Assembly (NCBI GenBank): GCA_964527535.1
Contig: CAZGPW010000132.1
Coordinates: 1-23,170 of the forward strand
DNA from: JAQIBY01 sp964527535
GTDB lineage: Bacteria > Bacteroidota > Bacteroidia > Bacteroidales > ML635J-15
Length of the DNA: 23,170 nt
Reading direction: 5' to 3'
The translations under genes were made by a program, and so were the position numbers. The notes beneath the pieces were generated by a model, which was given only the letters and a program-made list of their open reading frames with translations, had not been told where the DNA came from and did no database searches. Shown one piece after another: positions 6,957-14,805 of this stretch (the first letter of the stretch is position 1; the number at the start of each line of letters is the position of its first letter).

Positions 6957-7502
6957 TTACTCATCGTAACGCCGTTCTTCAATTTTTTTGCCCTCGTCGT
7001 AAACAACCTCCAGGGTGAGTGTGCCATCTTCATTGTAAAATTCCCAGGTACCGTGTGGCTTTCCGTCTTTATATTCCTGTACCTGCTGTACCGAACCGTT
7101 GTCATAATACAGGTTTGATTTTCCCTGGCGCAATCCGTTTTTATAGTTTCCACTGCTCCAAAGCACACCATTCTCATACCATGAGTACCATTTTCCTTCC
7201 CTTTTGCCGTTTTCTATCCAGCCGCGGATGTAATCCTGGCCTCCCTTCCATAATTTTAGTTCAAAATAGGTGCTGGAATCCCGGTAATAATGCAATGTAC
7301 GTATAGACCCATTGTCATATCGTTCTGTCACCTTCCGGGTCATCGTTTCACCCAACGTATCAACACTGGTTTGGGTTTGCTGGTCAGAATCGCTTGTTGT
7401 TTCTTTCTCTTCCGTCCGGTTGTTGCAGCCATAAATAACGGCTGCAAGAAACACAACAGGGAGTGTGATTAATTGTAATTGCTTATTCAATGAGTTTTCC
7501 AT
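6957..7502 (-). CDS. MORN-repeat lipoprotein (YwqK-like) 2
   Basis: This 181-residue lipoprotein has a hydrophobic N-terminus ending in lipobox VIYGC (Cys about residue 26) and a linker rich in Glu, Thr and Ser. From about residue 60 to the end it carries MORN-variant repeats of the form Y-x-N/D-G-x-x..., K-x-G-K-x-x-G-x-W, such as NGKREGKWYSWYENG and DGKPHGTWEFYNEDG. The same repeat family is labelled YwqK in databases. Proteins of this kind are periplasmic or surface beta-hairpin scaffolds; no enzymatic role is known. Its start overlaps the end of the upstream MORN gene by 20 bp, indicating translational coupling. The heptamer array begins 3 bp beyond its TAA. The protein resembles its neighbour at 7483-7926, suggesting tandem duplication. 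Confidence 0.8.
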   Translation of the reverse strand: MENSLNKQLQLITLPVVFLAAVIYGCNNRTEEKETTSDSDQQTQTSVDTLGETMTRKVTERYDNGSIRTLHYYRDSSTYFELKLWKGGQDYIRGWIENGKREGKWYSWYENGVLWSSGNYKNGLRQGKSNLYYDNGSVQQVQEYKDGKPHGTWEFYNEDGTLTLEVVYDEGKKIEERRYDE

Positions 7503-7926
7503 CTTTAAACGTTTGTTTCGATTTTACATTTCCATCATCGTCATAGTATATCCACGTGCCATGAGGAACACCCTCTTTATAGCTTGCTTCGTAATTAAGG
7601 GTCCCGTCTATGTAATATTCGGTACTTTTGCCATGCAGCTTCCCGTTTTTATAATGCTCTACCAGATGTTCTTGACCATTTTTATAATAATAAATGACTT
7701 CTCCGTCTTTTTTACCGTCCGTCATTTCAGTTTCACTTTCAATATTCCCTTCCTGGTAGTAATAAATAATTTTATCCACCTTTCTATGGTTGCCTTCAAA
7801 ATGAAAATATTCCACTTTCTGCGGCTGTCCGTCGGGATATGTAATCACAATGTCTTTTTTCTTTTTGCCGCATGCAGAAAAAAGAATAAGCACAGATGCC
7901 ACGATTAACCACTGATATAGTCTCAT
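7483..7926 (-). CDS. MORN-repeat lipoprotein (YwqK-like) 1
   Basis: This 147-residue lipoprotein has signal peptide MRLYQW plus a hydrophobic core and lipobox FSACG (Cys about residue 19). Four to five MORN-variant repeats follow (YYKNGQEHLVEHY, NGKLHGKSTEYY, EGVPHGTWIYYDDDG). Its ATG overlaps the TGA of the upstream outer-membrane gene in an ATGA junction, and its own end overlaps the next MORN gene by 20 bp, so all three genes look like one translationally coupled minus-strand operon. This implies a shared envelope function, the nature of which the sequence does not reveal. Confidence 0.8.
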   Translation of the reverse strand: MRLYQWLIVASVLILFSACGKKKKDIVITYPDGQPQKVEYFHFEGNHRKVDKIIYYYQEGNIESETEMTDGKKDGEVIYYYKNGQEHLVEHYKNGKLHGKSTEYYIDGTLNYEASYKEGVPHGTWIYYDDDGNVKSKQTFKDGKLIE

Positions 7927-9047
7927 TGTTGTTTATGTTTTTTACCGATTAAAAAGTCTTGTGTAAACCGCATTAAAAACCCAATATAAAAATCTGTTGT
8001 TTGCAAATCAAGTCCATGGTATATACCTGCCCGTACTCCCATTGATAAGCCGGGATAGAATGTTTTCTCAGCTTTAATGTGGCCGTATAGTACATGCCTT
8101 TTTGTTTGCATTATGTGGGTTGATTTTTCGGAGACGCTCAGGAACAAATGATTTCCCAATGGAGCGTAAAAACGATCTGCATACCAATATCCTGTTTTTA
8201 TAGCTGCAAATTTCCAGGACATTTGGGCTTCTGATGCCAATCCGTAACCGCGATTATAAGGCAATACATCCTGTTGAATTACATTTTCAAAATGCATGAA
8301 ATACTCCCGTAATCCCAAAGAAATTCCATTCGAACATTGATAGGAATACAATAACCCTCCTGTGAAATTCAGAATGGTCTGCAACTTTCTGTTGATTTCC
8401 AGGTTTTGTCCGCCAAGATGCCAGGCAGCCATTTGTGTAAATATGCCGGCAAACGATTTGTCAGAAAGATTATGCTCGAAAGCAATGTTATACCCTCCAA
8501 AAATCCGTTCCGGTTGATTGTCCTGCGGAAGGCTCAAATAGCGCCAGTCGAGCCAAACATCTGCATGCAATGCATCGTTGTCAAATATCATTTGTAGCCC
8601 TTCCTGATTGTATTGTTCCAAGGTTTCCCTGTAGGAATATATTTGTTCCGGCAATGCCATTTGATACCCCGAAGACAAGGTGCCAAACCTTACCTTAAAA
8701 AAATCTACGGGCTGGTATTCAAACGCATATACAGGCCTTACGTGCCTGATGTTGTCTCTGCCAAGCATAGTATAAAAATATACACCACCTGAAACACGAA
8801 CCGAATTGCCGATGTGGTAAATGATTGACGGGGTAATGTGATACCCTGCTATTGTATAGGAATATGCCATGGGGGTGTAGTATTCCAGGTTGTAAAAGTG
8901 ATTCAGGTTATCAACACGTACCAACGCAGTGCCGGCATCGTATGCCTTATTTTTTGCAAGGAAAATACCCTCGTCCCACTGGGCATTAACATAAAAAGGG
9001 AAAACCCACAGCACAAAAAAAAACAATATGTTGATCCGTTTACACAT
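7923..9047 (-). CDS. Predicted outer-membrane beta-barrel protein, unknown function
   Basis: I chose the ATG at 9047. It gives a clean Sec signal peptide (MCKRIN, hydrophobic core, cleavage after VNA-Q) and 374 residues. An in-frame TTG at 9083 would add 12 non-signal residues and sits upstream of the predicted transcription start. The mature protein is full of alternating aromatic/polar strands (YYTPMAYSYTIAGY, SIIYHIGNSVRVSGGVYFY, GYWYADRFYAPLGNHLFLSVS) and Gly turns, as expected of a beta-barrel, though the end is a charged KKHKQQ tail rather than a terminal aromatic. It is not a recognisable PorP/SprF or TonB receptor. First gene of the operon with the two MORN lipoproteins. Confidence 0.65.
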   Translation of the reverse strand: MCKRINILFFFVLWVFPFYVNAQWDEGIFLAKNKAYDAGTALVRVDNLNHFYNLEYYTPMAYSYTIAGYHITPSIIYHIGNSVRVSGGVYFYTMLGRDNIRHVRPVYAFEYQPVDFFKVRFGTLSSGYQMALPEQIYSYRETLEQYNQEGLQMIFDNDALHADVWLDWRYLSLPQDNQPERIFGGYNIAFEHNLSDKSFAGIFTQMAAWHLGGQNLEINRKLQTILNFTGGLLYSYQCSNGISLGLREYFMHFENVIQQDVLPYNRGYGLASEAQMSWKFAAIKTGYWYADRFYAPLGNHLFLSVSEKSTHIMQTKRHVLYGHIKAEKTFYPGLSMGVRAGIYHGLDLQTTDFYIGFLMRFTQDFLIGKKHKQQ

Positions 9048-9060
9048 AAAATAAGCACTG

Positions 9061-9091
9061 CAAACATAACACCCAAATGGCAATTGTGAAA
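9061..9091 (-). promoter_or_regulatory. Promoter of the minus-strand envelope operon
   Basis: On the minus strand TATGTTTG (9061-9068) is an exact TAnnTTTG -7 box. TTTC (9088-9091) lies 19 bp upstream, a 3-of-4 match to -33 TTTG at the ideal spacing. The box is 14 bp upstream of the ATG at 9047, leaving a very short leader. This is the best two-box promoter match in the window. Confidence 0.5.
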
Positions 9092-9195
9092 GTTTTTACA
9101 TATTTAGTTTTATTCCCGTTTACATACAAAGAAAAACCCTTAAGGCTTTTTATGGCCTTATTAATAATTTCTCTGATTTAAGCGTTGTTTCACTC

Positions 9196-9203
9196 TATTT
9201 TTG
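9196..9203 (+). promoter_or_regulatory. Candidate -7 box (TATTTTTG) for the serS operon
   Basis: It matches TAnnTTTG exactly, about 90 bp before the serS ATG. The best upstream match to -33 (TTTA) is at a shorter than usual spacing. A weak 6-bp hairpin (TAAGGC/GCCTTA) lies near 9140-9158, between the divergent transcription units. Confidence 0.35.
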
Positions 9204-9292
9204 TAATTTCAAGCCCTGAAAAAATGTCATTAATGTTATTTGTTTTAACGCTATAAAAGCTGTGTGTAAAACATCGGTAAAAGTAATTGTTT

Positions 9293-10567
9293 ATGTTGAA
9301 TATCAATATTATAAGAAAAAATACAGAGGAAATAATTGAACGGTTAAAGGTCAGAAACTACGACGCCGGAACCATCATTAAAGAGTTGCTGGAAACAGAC
9401 AAACAACGCAAACAGACACAGGCCAAAAACGATGAGTTACTGGCTGAACAAAAGATAATTTCCAAAACAATAGGTGAGTTGTTTAAAAGCGGCAACAAAG
9501 AAGACGCCAACAAAGCCCGTGAAAAAACCGCTGACCTGAAAAAGCAGATCCAGGAAAACACCCATAAAATTAAGGACCTGGAGCACAAGCAAACAGCTTT
9601 GTTAAGCGATATTCCAAACATCCCCCACAAAACAGTTAAACCGGGTAAATCTGAAGCAGACAATGAAGAAATATCCCGCCACGGAGACATCATACCACCT
9701 AAGGTAAAAAAACCTCATTGGGATATCATCAATGAATTGGATATCATCGATTTTGACCTCGGCACCAAAATTACAGGGGCAGGTTTTCCAGTGTACAAAG
9801 GCAAGGCCGCAAAACTGCAGCGTGCCCTGATCAGCTTTTTCCTGGATGAAGGGGAAAAAGCCGGCTATCAGGAAATATTACCCCCCCTGCTCGTCAATGA
9901 GGACAGTGGTTTTGGCACAGGTCAATTACCGGACAAGGACGGTCAAATGTATCAGCTGAAAGAAGATAATTATTTTCTGATCCCCACCGCTGAAGTCCCC
10001 GTCACAAACATCTTTAGAAATGTGATTTTAAAACCTGGGCAGCTGCCCGAAAAACGCATGGCTTATACCCCTTGTTTTCGCCGTGAGGCCGGATCCTGGG
10101 GAGCGGATGTCCGCGGATTGAACAGGTTACATCAATTCGATAAAGTTGAAATTGTCAGAATTGAACAACCTGAGTGTTCATACGACGCCCTTGAAGACAT
10201 GAAAAAGCATGTTGGCGAATTGCTGGATAAACTCAAACTTCCCTACAGGATTATGCGACTGTGTGGTGGTGACCTTGGCTTTACTTCTGCCCTGACGTTT
10301 GATTTTGAAGTTTATTCTGCAGGTCAGGATAAATGGCTTGAAGTCAGCTCTGTATCTAATTTTGAAGATTACCAGGCCAACCGCCTGAAACTCCGTTACC
10401 GCGACACGAAAACCAACAAACCACACACCGCCCATACACTCAACGGAAGCGCACTTGCCCTCCCCAGAATTATGGCCGCCATCATTGAAAACAATTTTAA
10501 CGGTGAATCAATCGTTATCCCACAAGTATTACATCGTTACACAACGTTTAAAACAATTAATAAATAG
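9293..10567 (+). CDS. serS: Serine--tRNA ligase
   Basis: Class II aminoacyl-tRNA synthetase that charges tRNA-Ser (and tRNA-Sec where present), acting in the cytoplasm as a homodimer. The ATG at 9293 gives 424 residues starting MLNINIIRKN, the usual SerRS start; a TTG 6 nt upstream is in frame but unlikely. Residues 1-110 form the long antiparallel coiled-coil tRNA-binding arm. The core carries PTAEVP near 231-236, motif 2 FRREAGSWG at 262-270 with RLHQFDKVE at 278-286, and motif 3 NGSALALPRIMAAI at 384-397. All are as in Bacteroidota SerRS. It begins a five-gene plus-strand run. Confidence 0.97.
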   Translation: MLNINIIRKNTEEIIERLKVRNYDAGTIIKELLETDKQRKQTQAKNDELLAEQKIISKTIGELFKSGNKEDANKAREKTADLKKQIQENTHKIKDLEHKQTALLSDIPNIPHKTVKPGKSEADNEEISRHGDIIPPKVKKPHWDIINELDIIDFDLGTKITGAGFPVYKGKAAKLQRALISFFLDEGEKAGYQEILPPLLVNEDSGFGTGQLPDKDGQMYQLKEDNYFLIPTAEVPVTNIFRNVILKPGQLPEKRMAYTPCFRREAGSWGADVRGLNRLHQFDKVEIVRIEQPECSYDALEDMKKHVGELLDKLKLPYRIMRLCGGDLGFTSALTFDFEVYSAGQDKWLEVSSVSNFEDYQANRLKLRYRDTKTNKPHTAHTLNGSALALPRIMAAIIENNFNGESIVIPQVLHRYTTFKTINK

Positions 10568-10581
10568 AAACTTGTTTGATT

Positions 10582-11157
10582 ATGAAATCACGAACTTTAC
10601 TGGCATTCACTATCATCATTGGTCTCAGCACGTTAATTTCAGCATGCCACAACAAAAAGGAAAAAGAAGCCATGAATAAAATTGATGGGTTGATTCAGCA
10701 AAACAAAGAAATAAAACAAACCCTCAATAGTAGTTTTCTTGATTCTGTAAATTCCTATCTCGATTCGCTGACGCAAATGCATGCGTTTTTTACCGCTACG
10801 GAAATTGAGGAATTTCCTGAAGAACCTGAACTCAGGCAAGCACTCCACCAAACGAGCAACGCTGAAAAAATACTGGGGCATTATAAAGGCAGACACCTTG
10901 AAGAGTTTAACGAAAAAATTAATACATCCTCACAACAACTGAAAGACCTGAAACATGATATTGATAACAATCTGCTTGAAGACAGCCTGATGAACAAATA
11001 CCTTCAAAAAGAAGATTCGGCCGCTCAGTTTCTTCACAAGCGTGCTCATGAACTTATTGATTTTACAAGACAACAGCTTTCAGTATATGAAGATAAAAAA
11101 GATGAAATCAATAAACTTAAATCATTAATAAAAGAAAAAGATACAGCTGAAGAATGA
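10582..11157 (+). CDS. Predicted lipoprotein with coiled-coil body
   Basis: The ATG at 10582 (MKSRTLLAF) follows serS by 14 nt; an upstream TTG in frame is less likely. The signal peptide is type II with lipobox LISAC (Cys about residue 21). The remaining ~170 residues are almost wholly charged helix (KEKEAMNKIDGLIQQ, KDEINKLKSLIKEKD), suggesting coiled coils in the periplasm. Its last codons overlap the next gene in an ATGA junction, so it is made together with the TPR protein and may be its partner. The family is not recognised. Confidence 0.75.
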   Translation: MKSRTLLAFTIIIGLSTLISACHNKKEKEAMNKIDGLIQQNKEIKQTLNSSFLDSVNSYLDSLTQMHAFFTATEIEEFPEEPELRQALHQTSNAEKILGHYKGRHLEEFNEKINTSSQQLKDLKHDIDNNLLEDSLMNKYLQKEDSAAQFLHKRAHELIDFTRQQLSVYEDKKDEINKLKSLIKEKDTAEE

Positions 11158-13028
11158 AATTATTTCCTGCCAAGACCATATACATTGCATTGTGTCTTTG
11201 TTGGGTATGCCTGACAGGAAATAACCTTGACGCACAAAACAAAAGCCAGTTGGCCTTTGAATATTACCGAAACAATGAATTTGACAAAGCAGCAACTTTG
11301 TTTCATGAGCTATATCAGCAACAAAACAATCAACATTATCGCAATTACTACATCCAAAGCCTGGTAAAATCCGATGACCTGGAAACAGCGGAAAAATTTG
11401 TTCAAAAGGAACTAAAAAACAATCGCAACGATACCGATTTACTCATTGAACAAGCTTATATATGGGAAATGCAGGGCGATGAAAATAAAGCACAAAAAGC
11501 GTACGAACGTATTATTTCAAACAATACTAACTCCAAGCAATCGGTTGTAACCCTGGCTAATAATTTCATACGAAAACGAAAATATGACCTTGCTGAACAA
11601 ACCTACCTGACCGGGCAGAAAAACATCAGGGGTGAAAATTTCTATTATCAACTCGCCAACCTCTACGCAATACAGCGCAAATATGAAGAAATGACCGAAG
11701 CATACATGGATGTGCTGGCATCAAGCCCAAGTTATAAAGACAGAATTCAAACCCGCCTGCAAAACCTTTCAGCCCACGATATTGACAAAAGCCTGAATCC
11801 CATCCTTGAAAAAGCGTTGATAAAACGTGTACAGAAACACCCTGATAAACCGGTTTTCAGTGAAATGCTATCCTGGCAATACATTCAGACAGGGAAATAT
11901 GATGCCGCCATTAATCAGGCCATTGCCCTTGATAAACGGTATAACGAAAAAGGCAGGCGATTGTATGAGCTTGGAAAAATTGCAGCTGACAACAACAAAA
12001 TTGAAACAGCCCTTGAATGTTTCAATTATATTTATGACAAAGGCCGCACTTCTCCTTATTATTTTCCGGCAAGGCTTATAGAACTTTCTGAAAAATACAA
12101 ATCCATTACCCTGAAAATAACGGTTGATACCACCGCTTTAGAAGAACTCGAAACCCTGGTTATTTCCACCCGGAATGAAGCGCCACGGAAATTGCAATAT
12201 CCACTTACTGAATTGCTGGCTGAAATACAGGCATATTACCTGAACAAACCGGAATCAGCATTGCAGGAAATTGACTCCTTATTGAATTACGGACACCTCG
12301 ATAATGAGGAAAAATACAATCTGCAATTGCTCCGTGGAGACATCTACCTGGTCAATGATAATCCATGGGAAGCCAGCCTTATCTATGCCAAAGTGGAACA
12401 AAACAATAAAGAAAATCCCATTGGTGCAGAAGCAAAATATAAGAAAGCCAAAATGGCTTATTATACAGGACAGTTTGAATGGGCTGTAACGCAATTTGAT
12501 GTGTTAAAAGCCTCAACAAGTAAACTTATTGCCAACAACGCCATGGAAATGAGCTTGTTTATAAAAAACAACACAACCACGGATTCGGTTCAACCGGCAA
12601 TGTCGGCATTTGCACGCGCAGACCTGTTGGAATTCAAACATAATTACCCCCAGGCTTTGATGGTTCTGGACAGCATCGCTGAACAATTTCCCTCAAACGA
12701 ATTGATTGATGATGTGCTGTTCAGAAAAGCACGCATCAAAGAAAAACAAGGGCTGTATGATGAAGCGATTGAGTTGTACAGCGAAGTCGTTAATGGATAT
12801 GGCTATGGCATACTTGCCGATAATGCCCTGATCGCCAAAGCCAGAATCCAACACAAAAAACTCAATGACAAAGAAGCCGCCATTGAATCCTACAGTCAGC
12901 TTCTGATGAATTATAAAGGAAGTATTTTTACCTCTGAAGCCCGGGAAACATTACGGGAATTGAAGGGAGACACTGCGGATGATAAAATAGAATTCTTTAA
13001 TCAGAAACCACTTCCTGAGAATGAATAA
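11154..13028 (+). CDS. Periplasmic TPR-repeat protein
   Basis: This 624-residue protein has a Sec signal peptide (residues about 1-27, ending LDA-Q) and then tetratricopeptide repeats almost throughout. Examples are FEYYRNNEFDKAATLFHELY, AYIWEMQGDENKAQKAYERI, YDLAEQTYLTG, KYDAAINQAIAL and LYDEAIELYSEVV. A less repetitive stretch lies near 320-400. It is probably a periplasmic or outer-membrane-associated scaffold, resembling YbgF/BamD-like TPR proteins in its C-terminal repeats. It is coupled to the upstream lipoprotein by ATGA and overlaps the next gene's start by 8 bp. No enzymatic motif is seen. Confidence 0.85.
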   Translation: MKLFPAKTIYIALCLCWVCLTGNNLDAQNKSQLAFEYYRNNEFDKAATLFHELYQQQNNQHYRNYYIQSLVKSDDLETAEKFVQKELKNNRNDTDLLIEQAYIWEMQGDENKAQKAYERIISNNTNSKQSVVTLANNFIRKRKYDLAEQTYLTGQKNIRGENFYYQLANLYAIQRKYEEMTEAYMDVLASSPSYKDRIQTRLQNLSAHDIDKSLNPILEKALIKRVQKHPDKPVFSEMLSWQYIQTGKYDAAINQAIALDKRYNEKGRRLYELGKIAADNNKIETALECFNYIYDKGRTSPYYFPARLIELSEKYKSITLKITVDTTALEELETLVISTRNEAPRKLQYPLTELLAEIQAYYLNKPESALQEIDSLLNYGHLDNEEKYNLQLLRGDIYLVNDNPWEASLIYAKVEQNNKENPIGAEAKYKKAKMAYYTGQFEWAVTQFDVLKASTSKLIANNAMEMSLFIKNNTTTDSVQPAMSAFARADLLEFKHNYPQALMVLDSIAEQFPSNELIDDVLFRKARIKEKQGLYDEAIELYSEVVNGYGYGILADNALIAKARIQHKKLNDKEAAIESYSQLLMNYKGSIFTSEARETLRELKGDTADDKIEFFNQKPLPENE

Positions 13029-13908
13029 CCAGGCTAAAGCCATCATTTTTGCGCTCTTGTCAGTGTTGTGCTGGTCAACGGTAGCCCCGGCTTTCAAACT
13101 GGCTCTCAATGAAATATCCGTGCTCCAGGTACTTACAATTGCTTCAGGCGTGGCATCAGTGGTTTTGCTGATAATCCTGGCATTCAGAAATCAACTCAAA
13201 GAAATAAAAAAACTCAAACGAACCGATTTATTGTGGTCACTGTGTTTTGCTATTATCAACCCTGTCATTTATTACCTTGTGCTTTTTACGGCTTATGACA
13301 GGCTCCCGGCACAAATTGCTCAACCCCTCAATTATACGTGGCCAATAATGCTTAGTCTGCTTGCCATTCCTTTTCTTAAACAAAAATTACCATGGCGAGC
13401 TTTTCTGGCGCTTCTTGTCAGTTTTGCCGGGGTAGTGATTATTTCATTGCAAAACAAAGAAACAACAGGCCTCGATACAGACCTGACGGGCATTATCCTG
13501 GCCTTAACAAGCTCAATAGCATGGGCAGCGTATTGGTTATTACAATTTAAAAGCCGGCTGGATAAATCACTGCAGCTTTTTTTGAACTTTTCCATCAGCT
13601 TTATTATCCTGTGTATCATCTTTGCAATATCCGGTCAAAACATACCCGTATCCGCCAAAGCATGGCTGCCATCCATCTGGATTGGTGTGTTTGAAATGGG
13701 AATTACTTTTTTCTTCTGGATGACTGCCATGCAATATGCAGAAAAAACACACATTATCAGTAATCTGGCATTCCTGTCGCCTTTTATTTCTTTATTTTTC
13801 ATTAATTTAGTGCTCAAAGAACACATCACCGTATATACCGTTGCCGGCCTCACCTTAATTGTTGGCGGAATCCTGCTGCAGCGGCGTATCAGCAAGATTA
13901 AAATATGA
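13021..13908 (+). CDS. EamA/DMT-superfamily transporter
   Basis: This 295-residue integral membrane protein has ten predicted helices in two homologous halves of five, the EamA arrangement. Typical features are SVLCWSTVAPAFKLAL near the N-terminus and LAFLSPFISLFF with LKEHITVYTVAGLTLIVGG in the second half. The family exports or exchanges metabolites such as amino acids or nucleotides across the inner membrane; the substrate cannot be predicted here. The ATG lies inside the end of the TPR gene (8-bp overlap), and the TGA overlaps the ruvC ATG (ATGA). Confidence 0.9.
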   Translation: MNNQAKAIIFALLSVLCWSTVAPAFKLALNEISVLQVLTIASGVASVVLLIILAFRNQLKEIKKLKRTDLLWSLCFAIINPVIYYLVLFTAYDRLPAQIAQPLNYTWPIMLSLLAIPFLKQKLPWRAFLALLVSFAGVVIISLQNKETTGLDTDLTGIILALTSSIAWAAYWLLQFKSRLDKSLQLFLNFSISFIILCIIFAISGQNIPVSAKAWLPSIWIGVFEMGITFFFWMTAMQYAEKTHIISNLAFLSPFISLFFINLVLKEHITVYTVAGLTLIVGGILLQRRISKIKI

Positions 13909-14468
13909 CACAAAAACAAAATGAACATATCATTCTCGGCATTGATCCCGGTACTAGTATAATGGGATATGCGGTTATTGAATGCCGTGGTAAAAATGTC
14001 AAATTAGTGAGCCTTGGCGTTGTTGATCTCAGGGGTTACAGCGATCATTACCTGAAAATAAAGCATATTTTTGAACGGACACAAAGCCTCATTGACCAGT
14101 ACCATCCTGACCAGCTTGCCATTGAAGCTCCCTTTTACGGTAAAAACGTGCAATCTATGCTGAAACTGGGACGGGCACAGGGAGCAGCTATTTCGGCAGC
14201 CCTTTCGCGTTCCATGCCCATTTTTGAATACGCCCCGAAAAAAATTAAAATGTCAATAACCGGCAACGGTAACGCTCAAAAAGAACAGGTTGCAGCTATG
14301 TTACAACGACTGCTGGGGTACGAAAATCAACCCAAAAACCTGGATGCCACGGATGCCCTGGGAGCTGCATTGTGTCATCATTATCAACTGCAAAGCCCCC
14401 TTGGCACAGGAAATACAACTTCATGGAAAAACTTTATCAAAAATAACCCCGGAAAAATTAAACATTAA
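13905..14468 (+). CDS. ruvC: Crossover junction endodeoxyribonuclease RuvC
   Basis: RuvC is the Holliday-junction resolvase that works with RuvAB in recombinational repair. Seen: GIDPGT at 12-17 with catalytic D14, IEAPFYGKNVQS with E74, and LDATDALGAALCHHY with D147 and D150, plus the basic segment APKKIKMSITGNGNAQKEQV that contacts DNA. The 187-residue length is normal. It is the last gene of the serS-led run, overlapping the transporter by 4 bp. No clear terminator follows. Confidence 0.96.
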   Translation: MTQKQNEHIILGIDPGTSIMGYAVIECRGKNVKLVSLGVVDLRGYSDHYLKIKHIFERTQSLIDQYHPDQLAIEAPFYGKNVQSMLKLGRAQGAAISAALSRSMPIFEYAPKKIKMSITGNGNAQKEQVAAMLQRLLGYENQPKNLDATDALGAALCHHYQLQSPLGTGNTTSWKNFIKNNPGKIKH

Positions 14469-14805
14469 GGGGACTTCTTTTTGTTGATTCTTATATTTAT
14501 TCTGTATTGTCAGTTATTACCTTACCGCCTTCATGAGCAGTATTTTCACAACATGTGTTTCATAACATTAGTGCCATCCGTTTTTTGTTTATTTCCTGAT
14601 ACACTTATTTTTATATTATTTCTTTAAATAAAATGCTACATGACATAAATCATTTGTTAACATCTATTATTCAATCATATACAATTAATTATATCCCTGT
14701 AAGTTTCATAAGCTTATACCCTTAGCTTGGTAATTATTTCAAAATGTTGTATCCTTGTAATGAATCTTGTAACCTAAATTTTTAACCTAACTTAAAATTT
14801 ATATT
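14469..14805. other. 337-bp AT-rich intergenic region before gdhA
   Basis: I see no ORF, RNA gene or strong hairpin. The last ~60 bp contain TAACCTAA twice (14768-14788 region) and a plausible gdhA promoter. The length suggests a regulated promoter, which would suit a nitrogen-assimilation gene, but no operator could be identified. Confidence 0.5.
14726..14757 (+). promoter_or_regulatory. Candidate gdhA promoter
   Basis: CTTG (14726-14729) and TATCCTTG (14750-14757) are separated by 20 bp and each differs by one base from the Bacteroidota -33 and -7 consensus. The leader would be about 45 nt. Confidence 0.35.

Noticed and set aside
6531..7177. Two minus-strand reading frames rich in VGSRESE-type repeats
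   Set aside because: They come from a 7-bp repeat that has no stops in any minus-strand frame. One overlaps the well-supported MORN gene out of frame. No start signal or domain supports them.
6957..7926. YwqK-family antitoxin genes of a toxin-antitoxin system
   Set aside because: Both proteins are MORN-repeat lipoproteins with signal peptides, and there is no toxin partner. The antitoxin label comes from loose repeat similarity.
9048..9083. Longer start of the outer-membrane-type protein at 9083
   Set aside because: It begins with TTG, adds 12 residues before the signal peptide and lies upstream of the predicted -7 box.
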